Counted from the first letter of the stretch, positions 1 to 10,606 are shown. The stretch: 64,000 nt of DNA from Halopseudomonas pelagia (GCF_009497895.1 NZ_CP033116.1:1116001-1180000), one strand, 5' to 3'. Notes: generated by a model not told the origin, from the sequence alone. Numbers and translations: made by a program.

Positions 1-263
1 CCGCGGGCGTCTGGGTGTTTGTGCAAGGGCGCAGCTTGATCGCCGGGAGCCCGGTCCATCAGGCGCGGATTGCTTTTGTGGACGCCGGCAGTAAAGCCCG
101 TCCCGCCAGGCTTGAGCCCGACACTCAGACCCTGCTTATCGAATATCCAGTAGCGCACATGCAAACCCTGATGCGTCTGCTTGATGGCGACGCTCCGGCA
201 TTTGTGCAGGCACGCTTTTATGGTAATGGCACGATTTGGGCGGATGTGCATGGCGGCGACTAG
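1..263 (+). CDS. C-terminal part of an unrecognised protein (cut by window start)
   Basis: The reading frame is open from the first bases of the window to a TAG stop at 261-263, so this is the 3' end of a gene that begins upstream. About 87 residues are visible. I recognise no family. The visible part is soluble, with no membrane segment, and ends in an aromatic, glycine-containing stretch. An internal GTG at 15 could serve as a start, but no ribosome site precedes it and the frame continues upstream, so a truncated longer protein is the simpler reading. It is followed 58 bp later by a small gene on the same strand. Confidence 0.5.
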   Translation, partial: AGVWVFVQGRSLIAGSPVHQARIAFVDAGSKARPARLEPDTQTLLIEYPVAHMQTLMRLLDGDAPAFVQARFYGNGTIWADVHGGD

Positions 264-321
264 TGAGTACGCTGCGGGCTGGGTACAATGCGGACTTTGC
301 AATTTGCTGAGGTAGCTAAGG

Positions 322-615
322 GTGCGTAAAGATAAAGAAAAGGTGATTGGCGAGCCGATGACCGATGAGCAGGTAGCGGTTTTTCTTCAGGCGCGGCCGT
401 ACGCGGGCGAATCAGTTGAACACCACATTCTGACGCGAGCTTACCGTGGTTTGCGCGCGCATGACTTCGAGCGTTTTGTGCAGATGTTCAAAGCGCAGGG
501 TTTCGACTTGAATGCGCTCGATGCCAATGGTCAGACCTTTCTGCAAACCATTACCGAGCACGCTCAAGCGCAGGACTACGCCGAGGTGCTCAAAGCCGCC
601 GGCGCTAAGGCCTGA
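322..615 (+). CDS. PA4642-family small protein
   Basis: A 97-residue soluble protein of unknown function. Its start (a basic RKDKEKVIG segment), its central AYRGL...DFERF segment and its size match the small Pseudomonas family known from P. aeruginosa PA4642, as I remember it. The start is GTG at 322, with AGG-rich sequence just upstream. Its last 40 bp overlap the 3' end of the convergent gene at 576-845. PA4641 and PA4642 are also neighbours in P. aeruginosa, which supports both calls. The family name is from memory of the sequence, not a search. Confidence 0.72.
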   Translation: MRKDKEKVIGEPMTDEQVAVFLQARPYAGESVEHHILTRAYRGLRAHDFERFVQMFKAQGFDLNALDANGQTFLQTITEHAQAQDYAEVLKAAGAKA

Positions 616-845
616 GGGTTAGATAACGGCGGTGGCAGGGCGGATGACGTGGTCGCTGAACTCACACTGGCATGCTTGGGTAAAGGCTGGCCGAGCCACA
701 GCGGATTGAACTCGCTGACCTGTACCCAGCGTCCGCTATCAGGCGTGTTCTCCAGCACCCACAGCGACACGCAGTTGCCTTGGGTGTCCAGTTGGGCGAA
801 ATTTCGAGTCACGGGCTGGCGCCGCAGCAGTCTTGAAATCAGCAT
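576..845 (-). CDS. Small conserved Pseudomonas protein (PA4641-like)
   Basis: An 89-residue protein of unknown function. The N-terminal part (MLISRLLRRQPVTRNF, then a WLGQPLP motif near residue 50) resembles the conserved part of the small protein next to the PA4642 family in other pseudomonads. The last 30 or so residues are low-complexity (Ser, Ala, Pro) and overlap the convergent gene. A strong ribosome site, GGAGGA, sits five bases before the ATG, which is the best evidence that this is a real gene and not a shadow. No signal peptide or membrane segment is visible. Confidence 0.6.
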   Translation of the reverse strand: MLISRLLRRQPVTRNFAQLDTQGNCVSLWVLENTPDSGRWVQVSEFNPLWLGQPLPKHASVSSATTSSALPPPLSNPQALAPAALSTSA

Positions 846-1010
846 GGGAATCCTCCAGAAAGATCTCCAGTTTGCCCTTGGAAGATGTCATCAGTGTGAC
901 CATTCAAGCCTCACCGCTCGAGCTGGAACCAGCGTATGCTGGGGGATGTCCAAGCTGCCAATGTCGGCGCTGTTTCGTTTATTTCATTATCAAGTTCAGG
1001 AGAGTTGAGT

Positions 1011-1595
1011 ATGCTTAATCGTTTGGCAATGCTGGCCGTGGCGGGTCTCGCGGTGGTGCTGGTCGGCTGTGCGCATAGCCCACAGCAACTGAATGTGCAG
1101 CCCAAGGTGCTGGTGCCGCTCAATCCGGTGGCCAGTTCGCAGCCAGTCGCGGTGGTGGTTCAGGACACACGCCAGTCCAAGGTGCTCGGCACCCGCGGCG
1201 GTCTTTACCCGAACTCAAGCAACCTGACGATTAACGATCAGGCGCTGACGCAGATCAAGCAGCAGGTCGAGCAATCGCTTCGGCAATTGGGCTTCATGGT
1301 GGTCGCCGAAGACACGCCAAATGCTAATCGGCTCACTGTCAGCCTCGCCGAGCTTAGCTACCAGTCACCCACAGCTACTACCTACGTTACAGAAGCGGAC
1401 ATAGGCGCGACCTTCGCAGCCGAAGCGCGGGGCATGAACCAGCAGTACAAGGGACGCTACGGTGCTTCAGCCAATCATCGTTTTGGCTACGCGCCGAACC
1501 AGGCAACCAATACGCGCCTGGTGACCGATGTGATGAGTGATGCATTAACGCGGGTGTTCAAGGATCCGGAGATTTTGCGCGTGCTGCAGCAGTAA
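1011..1595 (+). CDS. yajG: YajG family outer-membrane lipoprotein
   Basis: A 194-residue lipoprotein. The N-terminus has a hydrophobic signal ending in LVGC, a lipobox whose Cys (about residue 20) would be lipidated. The rest fits the YajG family (lipoprotein_16): conserved VVVQDTR near the start of the mature protein, the LGTRGG segment, then a region on an amphipathic helix that carries a glutamine-rich LKQ-like pattern. The start is ATG 1011, preceded by AGGAGAG; frames further upstream add no credible sequence. The cellular role of YajG is not established. A bidirectional terminator follows and separates it from the convergent transporter gene. Confidence 0.85.
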   Translation: MLNRLAMLAVAGLAVVLVGCAHSPQQLNVQPKVLVPLNPVASSQPVAVVVQDTRQSKVLGTRGGLYPNSSNLTINDQALTQIKQQVEQSLRQLGFMVVAEDTPNANRLTVSLAELSYQSPTATTYVTEADIGATFAAEARGMNQQYKGRYGASANHRFGYAPNQATNTRLVTDVMSDALTRVFKDPEILRVLQQ

Positions 1596-1620
1596 GTCCC
1601 AGCACTGGCAGGACGATAAA

Positions 1621-1655
1621 AGCCCGATCAGCACTTGCCGATCGGGCTTTTTCGT
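1621..1655. terminator. Bidirectional rho-independent terminator
   Basis: A perfect 9-bp stem (AGCCCGATC at 1621-1629 with GATCGGGCT at 1640-1648) with a 10-base loop is followed by TTTTT on the plus strand, and AAAA precedes it, giving a T run on the minus strand as well. It lies between the convergent yajG and betT genes and can serve both. Confidence 0.88.
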
Positions 1656-1656
1656 T

Positions 1657-3741
1657 TTAGCTGGTGGGCTTGACCTCCGGTACGTCATGCAGCATCTCAT
1701 CATGCTCGGCCATGTTCCACGGCAGGCTGCCGGGGGATATATGCAGGAAGTGCAGATACTTCTCGAAGTGGTCGAGGATATCGCCAATCAGCTCCTGCTG
1801 GTCATAACCGTAGACGTCGTAAGTCTGACCACCGCGACGCAAAAACACCTCGGCGCGGTAGTAGAACTCCTTCGCCTCGTCAGCACGAGCCATCTGCGGA
1901 AACGCAAAGCTCGGCCGCGCATACTCGCGCATGCGCACGTCGTAGATAAAGTCGAGCTCACCTTCCTTGATGATTTCGATATACACCCGGCCATGTTCGG
2001 TATCGGCATGTACTTCGGCCTCCCAACCTTGCTCAACCATGTTCTGCTGCAGACCCTGCATCGCCTCCAACGCAACACCGTTGATAAACTTCTCCACCTG
2101 GGCCTTGTCGGGAAAATTGACGATGCCTGCCAGACGCTTTTTCCAGGCGGTGGTCGGATTGCCTGTGTGGTGGCGGGTTGACTGCATGGGGTGCAGCAGG
2201 CTTTGATCGCGATGGCCTTCAATCACCAGCGCCCGCCACATTCCGATCGCCGAGATAATCATGATGATCGAGAACGGCAGAGCGCTGGCAATGGTCATGG
2301 TCTGCAGCGCACTGAGACCGCCAGCCAGCAGCAGCACCGACGCCACCACCCCTTCAAGTATCGCCCAGAAAGCGCGCTGCCAGGCAGGCGTATGCATGGC
2401 GCCGCCTGAGGCCAGCGAATCAATCACCAGCGAGCCGGAGTCCGAGGAGGTAACAAAGAAGGTGATAATCAGGATCACCGTGATGAAGGACACGATCGAG
2501 GTCAGCGGCAACCGTTCATAGAGTTTGAACAGGGCAATCGCAGTATCGTTCTGCACCTCAGTAATCAGCGCGGTGTAACCCTCGTTCATGATCAGGTGCA
2601 GCGCGGTATCACCAAAGATCGAAAACCACAGGAAGGTGAAGATCGTCGGTACCAGCATCACGCCCATGACGAACTGGCGGATAGTGCGGCCGCGGCTGAT
2701 CTTGGCGATAAACAGGCCGACGAAGGGCGCCCAGGCAATGGTCCAGCCGAAAATGAACAAGGTCCAGTTGCCGATCCAGTCACTGCGGGTGTAAGCCTGA
2801 AGATTGAAAGTGCGTTCGACGATATTGTTCAGATAGCTACCGGTATTCTGCAGGAAGGTCTCCAGAATCATGATCGAGGGCCCAACGGCGAACACGAAGA
2901 CCATCAGTACTATCGCCAGCACCATATTCAGAATCGACAGGTTCTTCACACCCTTGTCGAGGCCGGCGACAACCGAGATCAGAGCCAGGCTGGTAATTAT
3001 CGCGATGGCGATGATCTGCACCGTGATATTCACCGGGATACTGGGCCACAGATAATTCAACCCCGCATTGATCTGCGAAACCGACAGACCCAGCGTAGTG
3101 GCGATGCCGAACAGCGTGCCGAGGATCGCGAATACGTCCACCGTGTGACCGATCGGGCCATAAATACGGTCGCCAATCAGCGGGTACAGCGCCGAACGCA
3201 TCGACAGCGGCAAGCCATGCCGGAAGGAGAAATAGGCCAGCACCAGACCTACCAGGCCGTAGATCGCCCAGATATGAAAGCCCCAGTGAAAAAACGCAAT
3301 CTGCATCGCCTGCTTGGCCGAGTCGACGGTTTCCGCGGCGCCGGCCGGGGGAGCGGCATAGTGTAATACCGGCTCGGCAACCCCGAAGAACAGCAACGCA
3401 ATGCCGTAGCCAGCGGAAAACAGCATGGCGAACCAGGCCGGAAAACTGTATTGCGGCTCCGAATGGTCAGGCCCAAGTTTTATATTGCCCCATTTGCTGA
3501 ACGCGATCATCACGATGAAAATCAGGAACATGGCCACCGCGAGCATATAAAACCAGCCGAAGGTGGTGGTGATGTAGGCCAGGGTGCTGCTGAACGCTTC
3601 ACCCGCCAGTTCTGGATTACTGACAGTGCCGACCACTAACAGCAGGGTAATGATCACTGCTGGCGCGAAGACCGGAACCAGTATGGTGGATTTCCAGCGG
3701 CTTGGCTTTTCAGTCGAGTTGTCAGACGTGTTTTCAGTCAT
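1657..3741 (-). CDS. betT: BCCT family choline/betaine transporter, BetT type
   Basis: A 694-residue inner-membrane carrier of the betaine-choline-carnitine transporter family. About 12 membrane segments fill residues 15-520. The family signature is visible: the aromatic and small-residue core GWTIAWAPFVG, followed by FIAKISRGRTIR. A long cytoplasmic tail of about 160 residues (530-694) marks the BetT subfamily of proton- or sodium-driven choline carriers, in which the tail senses osmotic strength; E. coli BetT is similar in length. AAAGGA lies seven bases before the ATG. No bet genes are adjacent, so choline as substrate is inferred from the subfamily. A -10-like TATACT lies upstream at 3841-3846. 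Confidence 0.85.
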   Translation of the reverse strand: MTENTSDNSTEKPSRWKSTILVPVFAPAVIITLLLVVGTVSNPELAGEAFSSTLAYITTTFGWFYMLAVAMFLIFIVMIAFSKWGNIKLGPDHSEPQYSFPAWFAMLFSAGYGIALLFFGVAEPVLHYAAPPAGAAETVDSAKQAMQIAFFHWGFHIWAIYGLVGLVLAYFSFRHGLPLSMRSALYPLIGDRIYGPIGHTVDVFAILGTLFGIATTLGLSVSQINAGLNYLWPSIPVNITVQIIAIAIITSLALISVVAGLDKGVKNLSILNMVLAIVLMVFVFAVGPSIMILETFLQNTGSYLNNIVERTFNLQAYTRSDWIGNWTLFIFGWTIAWAPFVGLFIAKISRGRTIRQFVMGVMLVPTIFTFLWFSIFGDTALHLIMNEGYTALITEVQNDTAIALFKLYERLPLTSIVSFITVILIITFFVTSSDSGSLVIDSLASGGAMHTPAWQRAFWAILEGVVASVLLLAGGLSALQTMTIASALPFSIIMIISAIGMWRALVIEGHRDQSLLHPMQSTRHHTGNPTTAWKKRLAGIVNFPDKAQVEKFINGVALEAMQGLQQNMVEQGWEAEVHADTEHGRVYIEIIKEGELDFIYDVRMREYARPSFAFPQMARADEAKEFYYRAEVFLRRGGQTYDVYGYDQQELIGDILDHFEKYLHFLHISPGSLPWNMAEHDEMLHDVPEVKPTS

Positions 3742-3840
3742 GGTGCCGTCCTTTTATCTGTTGGCAGAATCGGGGGCGCGAAGCAGGGAGATGGAGGAAA
3801 GGAGCTGATAGAAATGCCTTTTGTTGTCTGTTTGCGCCCC

Positions 3841-3846
3841 AGTATA
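3841..3846 (-). promoter_or_regulatory. Possible -10 box of the betT promoter
   Basis: On the minus strand TATACT (5 of 6 matches to the -10 consensus) lies about 95 bp before the betT start. A GGGACA sequence 19 bases further upstream could be a weak -35. The spacing is long, so this is only a candidate. Confidence 0.35.
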
Positions 3847-3909
3847 GACACTCATGCCGGGAGTTTGTCCCGCGCAATACAACAAGAAGTTGCGAATAAC
3901 GCCGCTGGC

Positions 3910-4314
3910 TTAGCTGTTTTCTTCGTCGCAGAGGCTCAAGCGGACGCGCGCCACACCGCGCTGGATCATGCCCAGATCCAGCGCGGCTTGGCGGGAAAGA
4001 TCGATGATACGGTTGCCGACGAAGGGGCCGCGGTCGTTGATCCGCACCACGGTTTCGCGGCCGTTATACAGATTGGTCACGCAGACGCGGGTGCCAAAGG
4101 CCAGGCTCGGATGGGCGGCGGTGAGTTCTGACTGGTCGTAGCGCTCGCCATTGGCGGTATGCCGACCTTGCAGGCGTGCGGCATAGTAGGACGCCCGTCC
4201 GGTTTCCTGCCAGATGGCGTCCTGTATGTCTTCCGCGGCATCGCTGATGTCCGCTTGGGCGGGCTGTAGCGGCAGTATCAGTGAGAGCAGGGCTAGCAAA
4301 ACAATCCGGCGCAT
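3910..4314 (-). CDS. RlpA-like double-psi beta-barrel exported protein
   Basis: A 134-residue protein with an N-terminal signal peptide (cleavage probably after PAQA, about residue 21) and one double-psi beta-barrel of the RlpA family. Conserved elements are [18 protein letters not shown], and the NDRGPF and IIDLSRQAA motifs. The RlpA Glu/Asp pair thought to cut peptidoglycan denuded of stem peptides fits these motifs. It lacks the SPOR domain of full RlpA, so it is the short form found beside gatB in P. aeruginosa (PA4485). A GTG at 4317 is in frame, but GGAG is better spaced to the ATG at 4314. It lies 48 bp downstream of gatB and may be co-transcribed. Confidence 0.8.
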   Translation of the reverse strand: MRRIVLLALLSLILPLQPAQADISDAAEDIQDAIWQETGRASYYAARLQGRHTANGERYDQSELTAAHPSLAFGTRVCVTNLYNGRETVVRINDRGPFVGNRIIDLSRQAALDLGMIQRGVARVRLSLCDEENS

Positions 4315-4362
4315 CACAGTTCTCCGTAATCAACCCGCATCGGCAGGCGCGATGGGCCGCAG

Positions 4363-5808
4363 TCAGCCTTCCAGTTTGCTTCGCAGCAGTTCGTTGACCT
4401 GTTGCGGGTTGGCCTTGCCTTTGGATGCTTTCATCGCCTGACCGACGAAAAAGCCGAACATCTTGCCGCGCTTGTTTTCGTCGCTGGCGCGGTATTGCTC
4501 GACCTGTTCGGCGTTGGCTGCCAGCACTTCATCCAGCATCGCTTCGATCGCACCGCTGTCAGTAACCTGTTTCAGGCCCTTGGCTTCGATGATCTGATCG
4601 GCACTGCCTTCGCCAGCGGCCATGGCTTCGAAGACCATCTTGGCGATCTTGCCGGAGATGGTGTTGTCCCTGATCCGCGCAATCATGCCGCCCAGCTGCT
4701 CGGCGCTGACCGGCGACTGCTCGATATCCAGGTCCGACTTGTTCAGCAGGCTGGACAGATCGCCCATCACCCAATTGGCTGCGAGTTTGGCATCGCCGCA
4801 GACGCGCTGCACTTCCTCGAAGTAATCAGCCAGCTCGCGCTGGGCCGAGAGCACGCTGGCGTCGTAGGCCGAGAGCCCGAACTGGCTTTCAAAGCGTTCA
4901 CGCTTTTGCTGTGGCAATTCCGGCAGCTCCGCGCGGATTTCCTCGATAAAGGCCTGCTCAATAATGACCGGCAGCAGGTCGGGGTCGGGGAAGTAGCGGT
5001 AGTCGTTGGCCTCTTCCTTGCTGCGCATGGAGCGGGTTTCGTCCTTGTTGGGGTCATACAGGCGAGTTTCCTGTATGACCTTGCCGCCATCTTCAATCAG
5101 CTCGATCTGACGCTGCACTTCGGTGTTGATCGCCTTCTCGATAAAACGGAAAGAGTTGACGTTCTTGATCTCACAGCGGGTGCCGAATTCGGTCTGGCCC
5201 TTGGGCCGAATGGATACGTTGCAATCACAGCGCAGCGATCCTTCGGCCATGTTGCCATCGCAAATGCCCAGATAGCGCACCAGCGAGTGAATGGTCTTGG
5301 CATAGGCCACGGCTTCCTTGGCGCTGCGCATATCCGGCTCGGAGACGATTTCCAGTAGCGGCGTGCCGGCACGGTTGAGGTCGATGCCGCTCATGCCATG
5401 GAAATCTTCATGCAGGCTCTTGCCTGCGTCCTCTTCCAGGTGTGCACGGGTGACGCCGACGCGCTTTATGCTGCCGTCTTCCAGGGTGATATCGAGAAAG
5501 CCCTTACCGACGATCGGCAGGTCCATCTGGCTGATCTGGTAGCCCTTGGGTAGGTCGGGATAAAAGTAGTTCTTGCGCGCGAAGACGTTGCTGCTGGCGA
5601 TCTCGGCATCAATGGCCAAACCGAACTTGACCGCATTGCGCACCGCCTGGGCATTCAGTACCGGCAAGGTACCAGGCATGCCCAGATCAATCAGGCTGGC
5701 CTGGGTGTTCGGCTCGGCGCCAAAAGCGGTGGCGCTGCCGGAGAAGATCTTCGAGGCGGTGGTGAGCTGGGCGTGGATTTCCAGGCCGATTACGATTTCC
5801 CATTGCAT
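4363..5808 (-). CDS. gatB: Aspartyl/glutamyl-tRNA(Asn/Gln) amidotransferase subunit B
   Basis: A 481-residue GatB, the tRNA-binding kinase subunit of the GatCAB complex. It activates the misacylated Glu or Asp on tRNA(Gln/Asn) so that ammonia from GatA can convert it to Gln or Asn. The N-terminal cradle begins with [13 protein letters not shown] and contains the [14 protein letters not shown] and [15 protein letters not shown] motifs. The C-terminal third is the helical plus YqeY-type tail domain that grips the tRNA. Length is normal. It is the last gat gene, 18 bp after gatA, in a gatC-gatA-gatB transcript on the minus strand. Confidence 0.96.
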   Translation of the reverse strand: MQWEIVIGLEIHAQLTTASKIFSGSATAFGAEPNTQASLIDLGMPGTLPVLNAQAVRNAVKFGLAIDAEIASSNVFARKNYFYPDLPKGYQISQMDLPIVGKGFLDITLEDGSIKRVGVTRAHLEEDAGKSLHEDFHGMSGIDLNRAGTPLLEIVSEPDMRSAKEAVAYAKTIHSLVRYLGICDGNMAEGSLRCDCNVSIRPKGQTEFGTRCEIKNVNSFRFIEKAINTEVQRQIELIEDGGKVIQETRLYDPNKDETRSMRSKEEANDYRYFPDPDLLPVIIEQAFIEEIRAELPELPQQKRERFESQFGLSAYDASVLSAQRELADYFEEVQRVCGDAKLAANWVMGDLSSLLNKSDLDIEQSPVSAEQLGGMIARIRDNTISGKIAKMVFEAMAAGEGSADQIIEAKGLKQVTDSGAIEAMLDEVLAANAEQVEQYRASDENKRGKMFGFFVGQAMKASKGKANPQQVNELLRSKLEG

Positions 5809-5826
5809 AGTCTGTTCTCAATCCTC

Positions 5827-7278
5827 TCAGTAGCCGGCCGGCGTGCGGCTGTGCCAGTCGGTAACCTGCTGATACTGATGCGCGATGTTCAGCAGGCGCG
5901 CCTCACTGAAATACGGGCCAAGCAACTGCATGCCCAGAGGCAGTCCGTTGGCAAACCCCGCGGGCAGGGCAATACCGGGTACGCCTGCCAGGTTGGCGGT
6001 GATAGTATAGATGTCGGTCAGATACAAGCTGACCGGATCATCGATCTTTTCACCGATCTTGAACGCTGGCGTCGGCGAGGTCGGGCACAGAATCACATCG
6101 ACCTGTTCATAGGCGGCCATGAAGTCGTTCTTGATCAGGCGCCTGATCTTCTGCGCTTGCAAGTAATAAGCGTCGTAATAACCGGCGGACAGCGCATAAG
6201 CACCGACCATGATGCGCCGCTTCACTTCCGCGCCAAAGCCTTCGCCGCGTGAGCGCTTGTACAGGTCAGTGAGGTCGGCCGGATGTTCGCAGCGATAGCC
6301 GAAGCGCACACCGTCAAAACGCGACAGGTTGGAGGAGGCCTCGGCCGGCGCAATAACGTAATAGGCTGGAATCGCCAGGCCGGCATTCGGCAGGCTGATT
6401 TCCTTGACCTCGGCGCCGAGTGCCTGGAATTGCTTCACCGCGGCCTGAATGGCGTCAGCGGTAGCAGCGTCCAGACCACTGGCAAAATATTCCTTCGGCA
6501 GGCCAATGCGCAAACCCTTGAGCGAATCATTCAGGCCGGCGCTGTAGTCGGCCACCGGCTGGTCGACGCTGGTGGAGTCCTGGCTGTCGAAGCCGGCCAT
6601 GACCTGCATCATCAGCGCGCAGTCTTCGGCAGTCCGCGCCATCGGGCCGCCCTGATCCAGGCTGGATGCATAGGCAATCATGCCCCAGCGCGAGACTCGG
6701 CCGTAGGTCGGCTTCAGACCAGTCAACGCGGTAAAGCCGGCCGGCTGACGGATCGAGCCGCCGGTGTCGGTGCCGGTGGCAGCAGCGCAAAGACGTGCGG
6801 CGACCGCAGCAGCGGAGCCGCCCGACGAGCCGCCGGGCACATGCTCGGTATTCCAGGGATTGCGCGTGGGGCCGTAGAAACTCGATTCGGTGGAGGAGCC
6901 CATGGCGAACTCGTCCATGTTGGTCTTGCCCAGCGTCACCGCGCCGGCTTCAATAAAGCGCGCAGTCACGGTCGATTCATAGGGCGCGACAAAGTTGTCG
7001 AGCATCTTTGAGCCGCAGCTGGTGCGCAGGCCCTGGGTACAGAACAAGTCCTTGTGGGCCAGCGGTATGCCGGTCAAGGCCGTGGCGGTTCCGTCAGCCA
7101 GGCGCTGGTCAGCGGCCTTGGCCTGGGTCAAGGCGAGTTCCGGTGCCACGGTAATAAAGCTGTTGAGCGCACCATCAAACTGCTCGATGCGCTTGAGATA
7201 ATGTTCGGTCAACTCGACGCTGGAGATCGTCTTGCTGTGCAGGGCCTGCGACAGCTGGGCCAGAGTTTTCTCATGCAT
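5827..7278 (-). CDS. gatA: Aspartyl/glutamyl-tRNA(Asn/Gln) amidotransferase subunit A
   Basis: A 483-residue amidase-signature enzyme that releases ammonia from glutamine for the GatCAB complex. The catalytic Lys - cis-Ser - Ser triad is visible as Lys76 (LAHKD), Ser151 (GGSSGGS) and Ser175 ([10 protein letters not shown]). The glycine-serine-rich amidase block around 145-180 is intact and the length is standard. It starts at ATG 7278. A 103-bp gap separates it from gatC, unusual for this operon, and that gap holds a 14-bp tandem repeat and no separate terminator, so co-transcription with gatC is still likely. Confidence 0.96.
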   Translation of the reverse strand: MHEKTLAQLSQALHSKTISSVELTEHYLKRIEQFDGALNSFITVAPELALTQAKAADQRLADGTATALTGIPLAHKDLFCTQGLRTSCGSKMLDNFVAPYESTVTARFIEAGAVTLGKTNMDEFAMGSSTESSFYGPTRNPWNTEHVPGGSSGGSAAAVAARLCAAATGTDTGGSIRQPAGFTALTGLKPTYGRVSRWGMIAYASSLDQGGPMARTAEDCALMMQVMAGFDSQDSTSVDQPVADYSAGLNDSLKGLRIGLPKEYFASGLDAATADAIQAAVKQFQALGAEVKEISLPNAGLAIPAYYVIAPAEASSNLSRFDGVRFGYRCEHPADLTDLYKRSRGEGFGAEVKRRIMVGAYALSAGYYDAYYLQAQKIRRLIKNDFMAAYEQVDVILCPTSPTPAFKIGEKIDDPVSLYLTDIYTITANLAGVPGIALPAGFANGLPLGMQLLGPYFSEARLLNIAHQYQQVTDWHSRTPAGY

Positions 7279-7342
7279 GGGAAATTCTTCTCGTGTCTTG
7301 GCGAGTCCAGCGCTGATAAGCAGCGTTGGTCAATAACGTTTG

Positions 7343-7393
7343 TTCGATACTGGCTATTCAATACCGGTTATTCGATAACGGCTATTCAATAAC
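7343..7393. repeat. 14-bp tandem repeat, 3.6 units, across the gatC stop codon
   Basis: On the plus strand the units are TTCGATACTGGCTA (7343-7356), TTCAATACCGGTTA (7357-7370), TTCGATAACGGCTA (7371-7384) and a partial TTCAATAAC (7385-7393). Units differ by one to four bases. The stop codon of gatC (7382-7384) lies inside the array. Since 14 is not a multiple of three, unit gain or loss next to the stop would change the C-terminus or leave the stop unaffected, depending on the side. Confidence 0.85.
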
Positions 7394-7669
7394 CCGGGGC
7401 ACCAGATACAAACCGTCCTCGGTCGCCGGGGCGATGGCCTGATAAGCATCGCGCTGATTGCTTTCAGTTGCAGCATCAGTGCGTAACCGCTGAGTGGTCT
7501 CCAGCGGGTGAGCTAACGGGGCGATACCCTGAGTATCCACAGCCTGCATTTTATCGATCAGCTCGAGAATGCCGGACAGCTTCGCCGTGGTGGCGGGAAT
7601 ATCCTCTTCATTCAGAGCGATTCTGGCCAGATGGGCGATCTTTTCCACCTCTGTGCGGTCTAATGCCAT
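7382..7669 (-). CDS. gatC: Aspartyl/glutamyl-tRNA(Asn/Gln) amidotransferase subunit C
   Basis: A 95-residue GatC, the small belt-like chaperone subunit that holds GatA and GatB together. It begins [19 protein letters not shown], the usual GatC first helix, followed by the conserved [16 protein letters not shown] segment and the APLAHP turn. The start is ATG 7669 with GGAGA upstream; a longer frame to 7774 adds only unrelated sequence. The last four residues (RVIE) and the stop are made by a 14-bp tandem repeat. First gene of the gatCAB transcript, divergent from mreB. Confidence 0.94.
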   Translation of the reverse strand: MALDRTEVEKIAHLARIALNEEDIPATTAKLSGILELIDKMQAVDTQGIAPLAHPLETTQRLRTDAATESNQRDAYQAIAPATEDGLYLVPRVIE

Positions 7670-9011
<1,342 letters not shown>

Positions 9012-9107
9012 TCGGATTGCAGGCACGCAAGCCCGCAGCCTTTGCGGGTTTGTGCTGCTGATCTGGGTTGCTGACAGCCTGAAGTCTGTCGCTGCGAGGA
9101 GCTCGCC

Positions 9108-10133
9108 ATCAAACCGCTGTTCATCAAAGGCCCATCTCTGGGCGTACGGGTTTTGGTCCTGTCAGTGCTGTCCATTGCGCTGATGGTAGCCGATGCGCGC
9201 GTATCGACATTGCAGCCTGTGCGCTCCAATTTGAGTCTGATCCTGACCCCTATCTACTATGTTGCCGACTTGCCGGTACGCCTTTGGGATGCCGTGTACC
9301 AGCAAGTTTCCAGCCGCGCCGACCTGTTGGCTGAAAACGAACGCCTACGCGCCGAAGCCTTGCTGATCCAGCGCAAGCTGCAAAAGCTGGCGACCCTGAC
9401 CGAGCAGAACGTGCGTTTGCGCGAGCTGCTCAATTCATCCTCGCTGGTGGACGAGCGCGTGCTGGTCGCCGAGCTGGTTGGTGTTGATCCCAATCCCTAT
9501 ACCCAAAGAGTGCTGATCAACAAGGGTGAACGCGATGGTGTGTTCCTCGGTCAGCCGGTGCTCGACGCTACCGGGCTGATGGGGCAGGTGGTGGAGGTCA
9601 TGCCGTTCACTGCGCGGGTGCTGCTGATCACCGATAGTTCGCACAGTCTGCCGGTACAGGTTAACCGCAATGGTTTGCGTGCGATCGCCTCGGGTGCCGG
9701 TAACAACGAATGGCTGGAGCTGCGCTTTGTCGGGGATACCGCGGATATCCGCGTGGACGATATTCTGGTCAGTTCTGGTCTTGGCCAGCGCTTTCCTGCC
9801 GGTTACCCGGTAGGCCGGGTGCTGTCTGTGGAGCAGGACCCGTCGCAACCTTTTGCCGACGTGAAAGTCGCGCCCACCGCCCAACTGACGCGCAGCCGCT
9901 ATATGTTGTTGGTATTCAGTGCCGAGTCCGGTTACGGCGAACTGGTGCCCGTACTGGAAGAGGATAGCGAGCTGAATGATGCGGAAGTGCAAGCCGTCGA
10001 AGAGGCGCTTCAGGATCCAGTACTGTCAGCTCCGGGCGCGCCGGAAGCGGCGACCGAAACGCTCGAAGCTCCTCTCGACGCACCCCTTAGTTTGCCCCCC
10101 AGCGAAGCACCGGCCGTCGAGGGAGCGCAATGA
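9108..10133 (+). CDS. mreC: Rod shape-determining protein MreC (start codon appears to be ATC)
   Basis: MreC is a bitopic inner-membrane protein whose periplasmic part binds MreD and the PBP2-RodA machinery. Visible are a membrane segment (about residues 14-28 from 9108), a coiled coil rich in ENERLRAEALLIQRKLQ, two beta-barrel domains (LVGVDPNPYTQRVLI onward) and a Pro/Glu/Ala-rich tail. No ATG or GTG lies in frame between the upstream stop at 9072 and the membrane segment. An ATC at 9108 follows GAGGAG at six bases and would give IKPLFIKGPSLG, like other Pseudomonas MreC N-termini. The only common start codon, TTG at 9153, cuts into the membrane segment and has no ribosome site; CTG 9117 is a further option. 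The stop overlaps the start of mreD. Confidence 0.85.
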   Translation: MKPLFIKGPSLGVRVLVLSVLSIALMVADARVSTLQPVRSNLSLILTPIYYVADLPVRLWDAVYQQVSSRADLLAENERLRAEALLIQRKLQKLATLTEQNVRLRELLNSSSLVDERVLVAELVGVDPNPYTQRVLINKGERDGVFLGQPVLDATGLMGQVVEVMPFTARVLLITDSSHSLPVQVNRNGLRAIASGAGNNEWLELRFVGDTADIRVDDILVSSGLGQRFPAGYPVGRVLSVEQDPSQPFADVKVAPTAQLTRSRYMLLVFSAESGYGELVPVLEEDSELNDAEVQAVEEALQDPVLSAPGAPEAATETLEAPLDAPLSLPPSEAPAVEGAQ

Positions 10134-10606
10134 TGCGAACCAATCTGATCGTTGCACTGACCTTTATCGTTGCCTTGTTGCTTAGCGTCATGCCCATGCC
10201 CGCACCGATGGATCTGGGACGGCCGATGTGGGTAGCCATGGTTGCGGCGTATTGGGTCATGGCGCTACCGCACCGTATTGGACTGTTGACCGCCTGGGTT
10301 GCCGGTTTGGCTACGGACGTACTTTATGGGCAACTATTCGGGCAATATGCGCTGGTCATGACACTGGTAGCCTGGATGATGTTGCTGTTGCACCAGCGTA
10401 TTCGACGCTTCCCGCTATGGCAGCAGAGTCTGGTGATGCTGCCAGTCCTGGGCATTGCGCAGATGGTTCTGCTGTGGCTGAGCAGTCTGACCGGCAGCCG
10501 GCCGCCAATTCTGCTATTTCTATTGCCGGCGCTGGTCAGTGCATTACTCTGGCCCTGGGTATCGTCGGTGTTGCGCGTCATCAGAATGCGCTTTCATGTA
10601 CTCTGA
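10130..10606 (+). CDS. mreD: Rod shape-determining membrane protein MreD
   Basis: A 158-residue inner-membrane protein with about five to six hydrophobic segments, as in the MreD family, which links MreC to the elongasome. The start overlaps the mreC stop (ATGA at 10130-10133); the first two codons are both ATG. Conserved features are the early PMP turn and the ATDVLYGQLFGQYAL segment around residues 58-72, typical of Pseudomonas MreD. The 3' end overlaps the start of maf by 11 bp, so the two are probably translationally coupled. Confidence 0.93.
   Translation: MMRTNLIVALTFIVALLLSVMPMPAPMDLGRPMWVAMVAAYWVMALPHRIGLLTAWVAGLATDVLYGQLFGQYALVMTLVAWMMLLLHQRIRRFPLWQQSLVMLPVLGIAQMVLLWLSSLTGSRPPILLFLLPALVSALLWPWVSSVLRVIRMRFHVL

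Noticed and set aside
4402..5358. Plus-strand frame of 318 codons opposite gatB
   Set aside because: Antisense shadow of an intact essential gene, without ribosome site or known motifs.
7343..7393. CRISPR array
   Set aside because: Units are 14 bp and contiguous, without spacers, and no cas gene is present.
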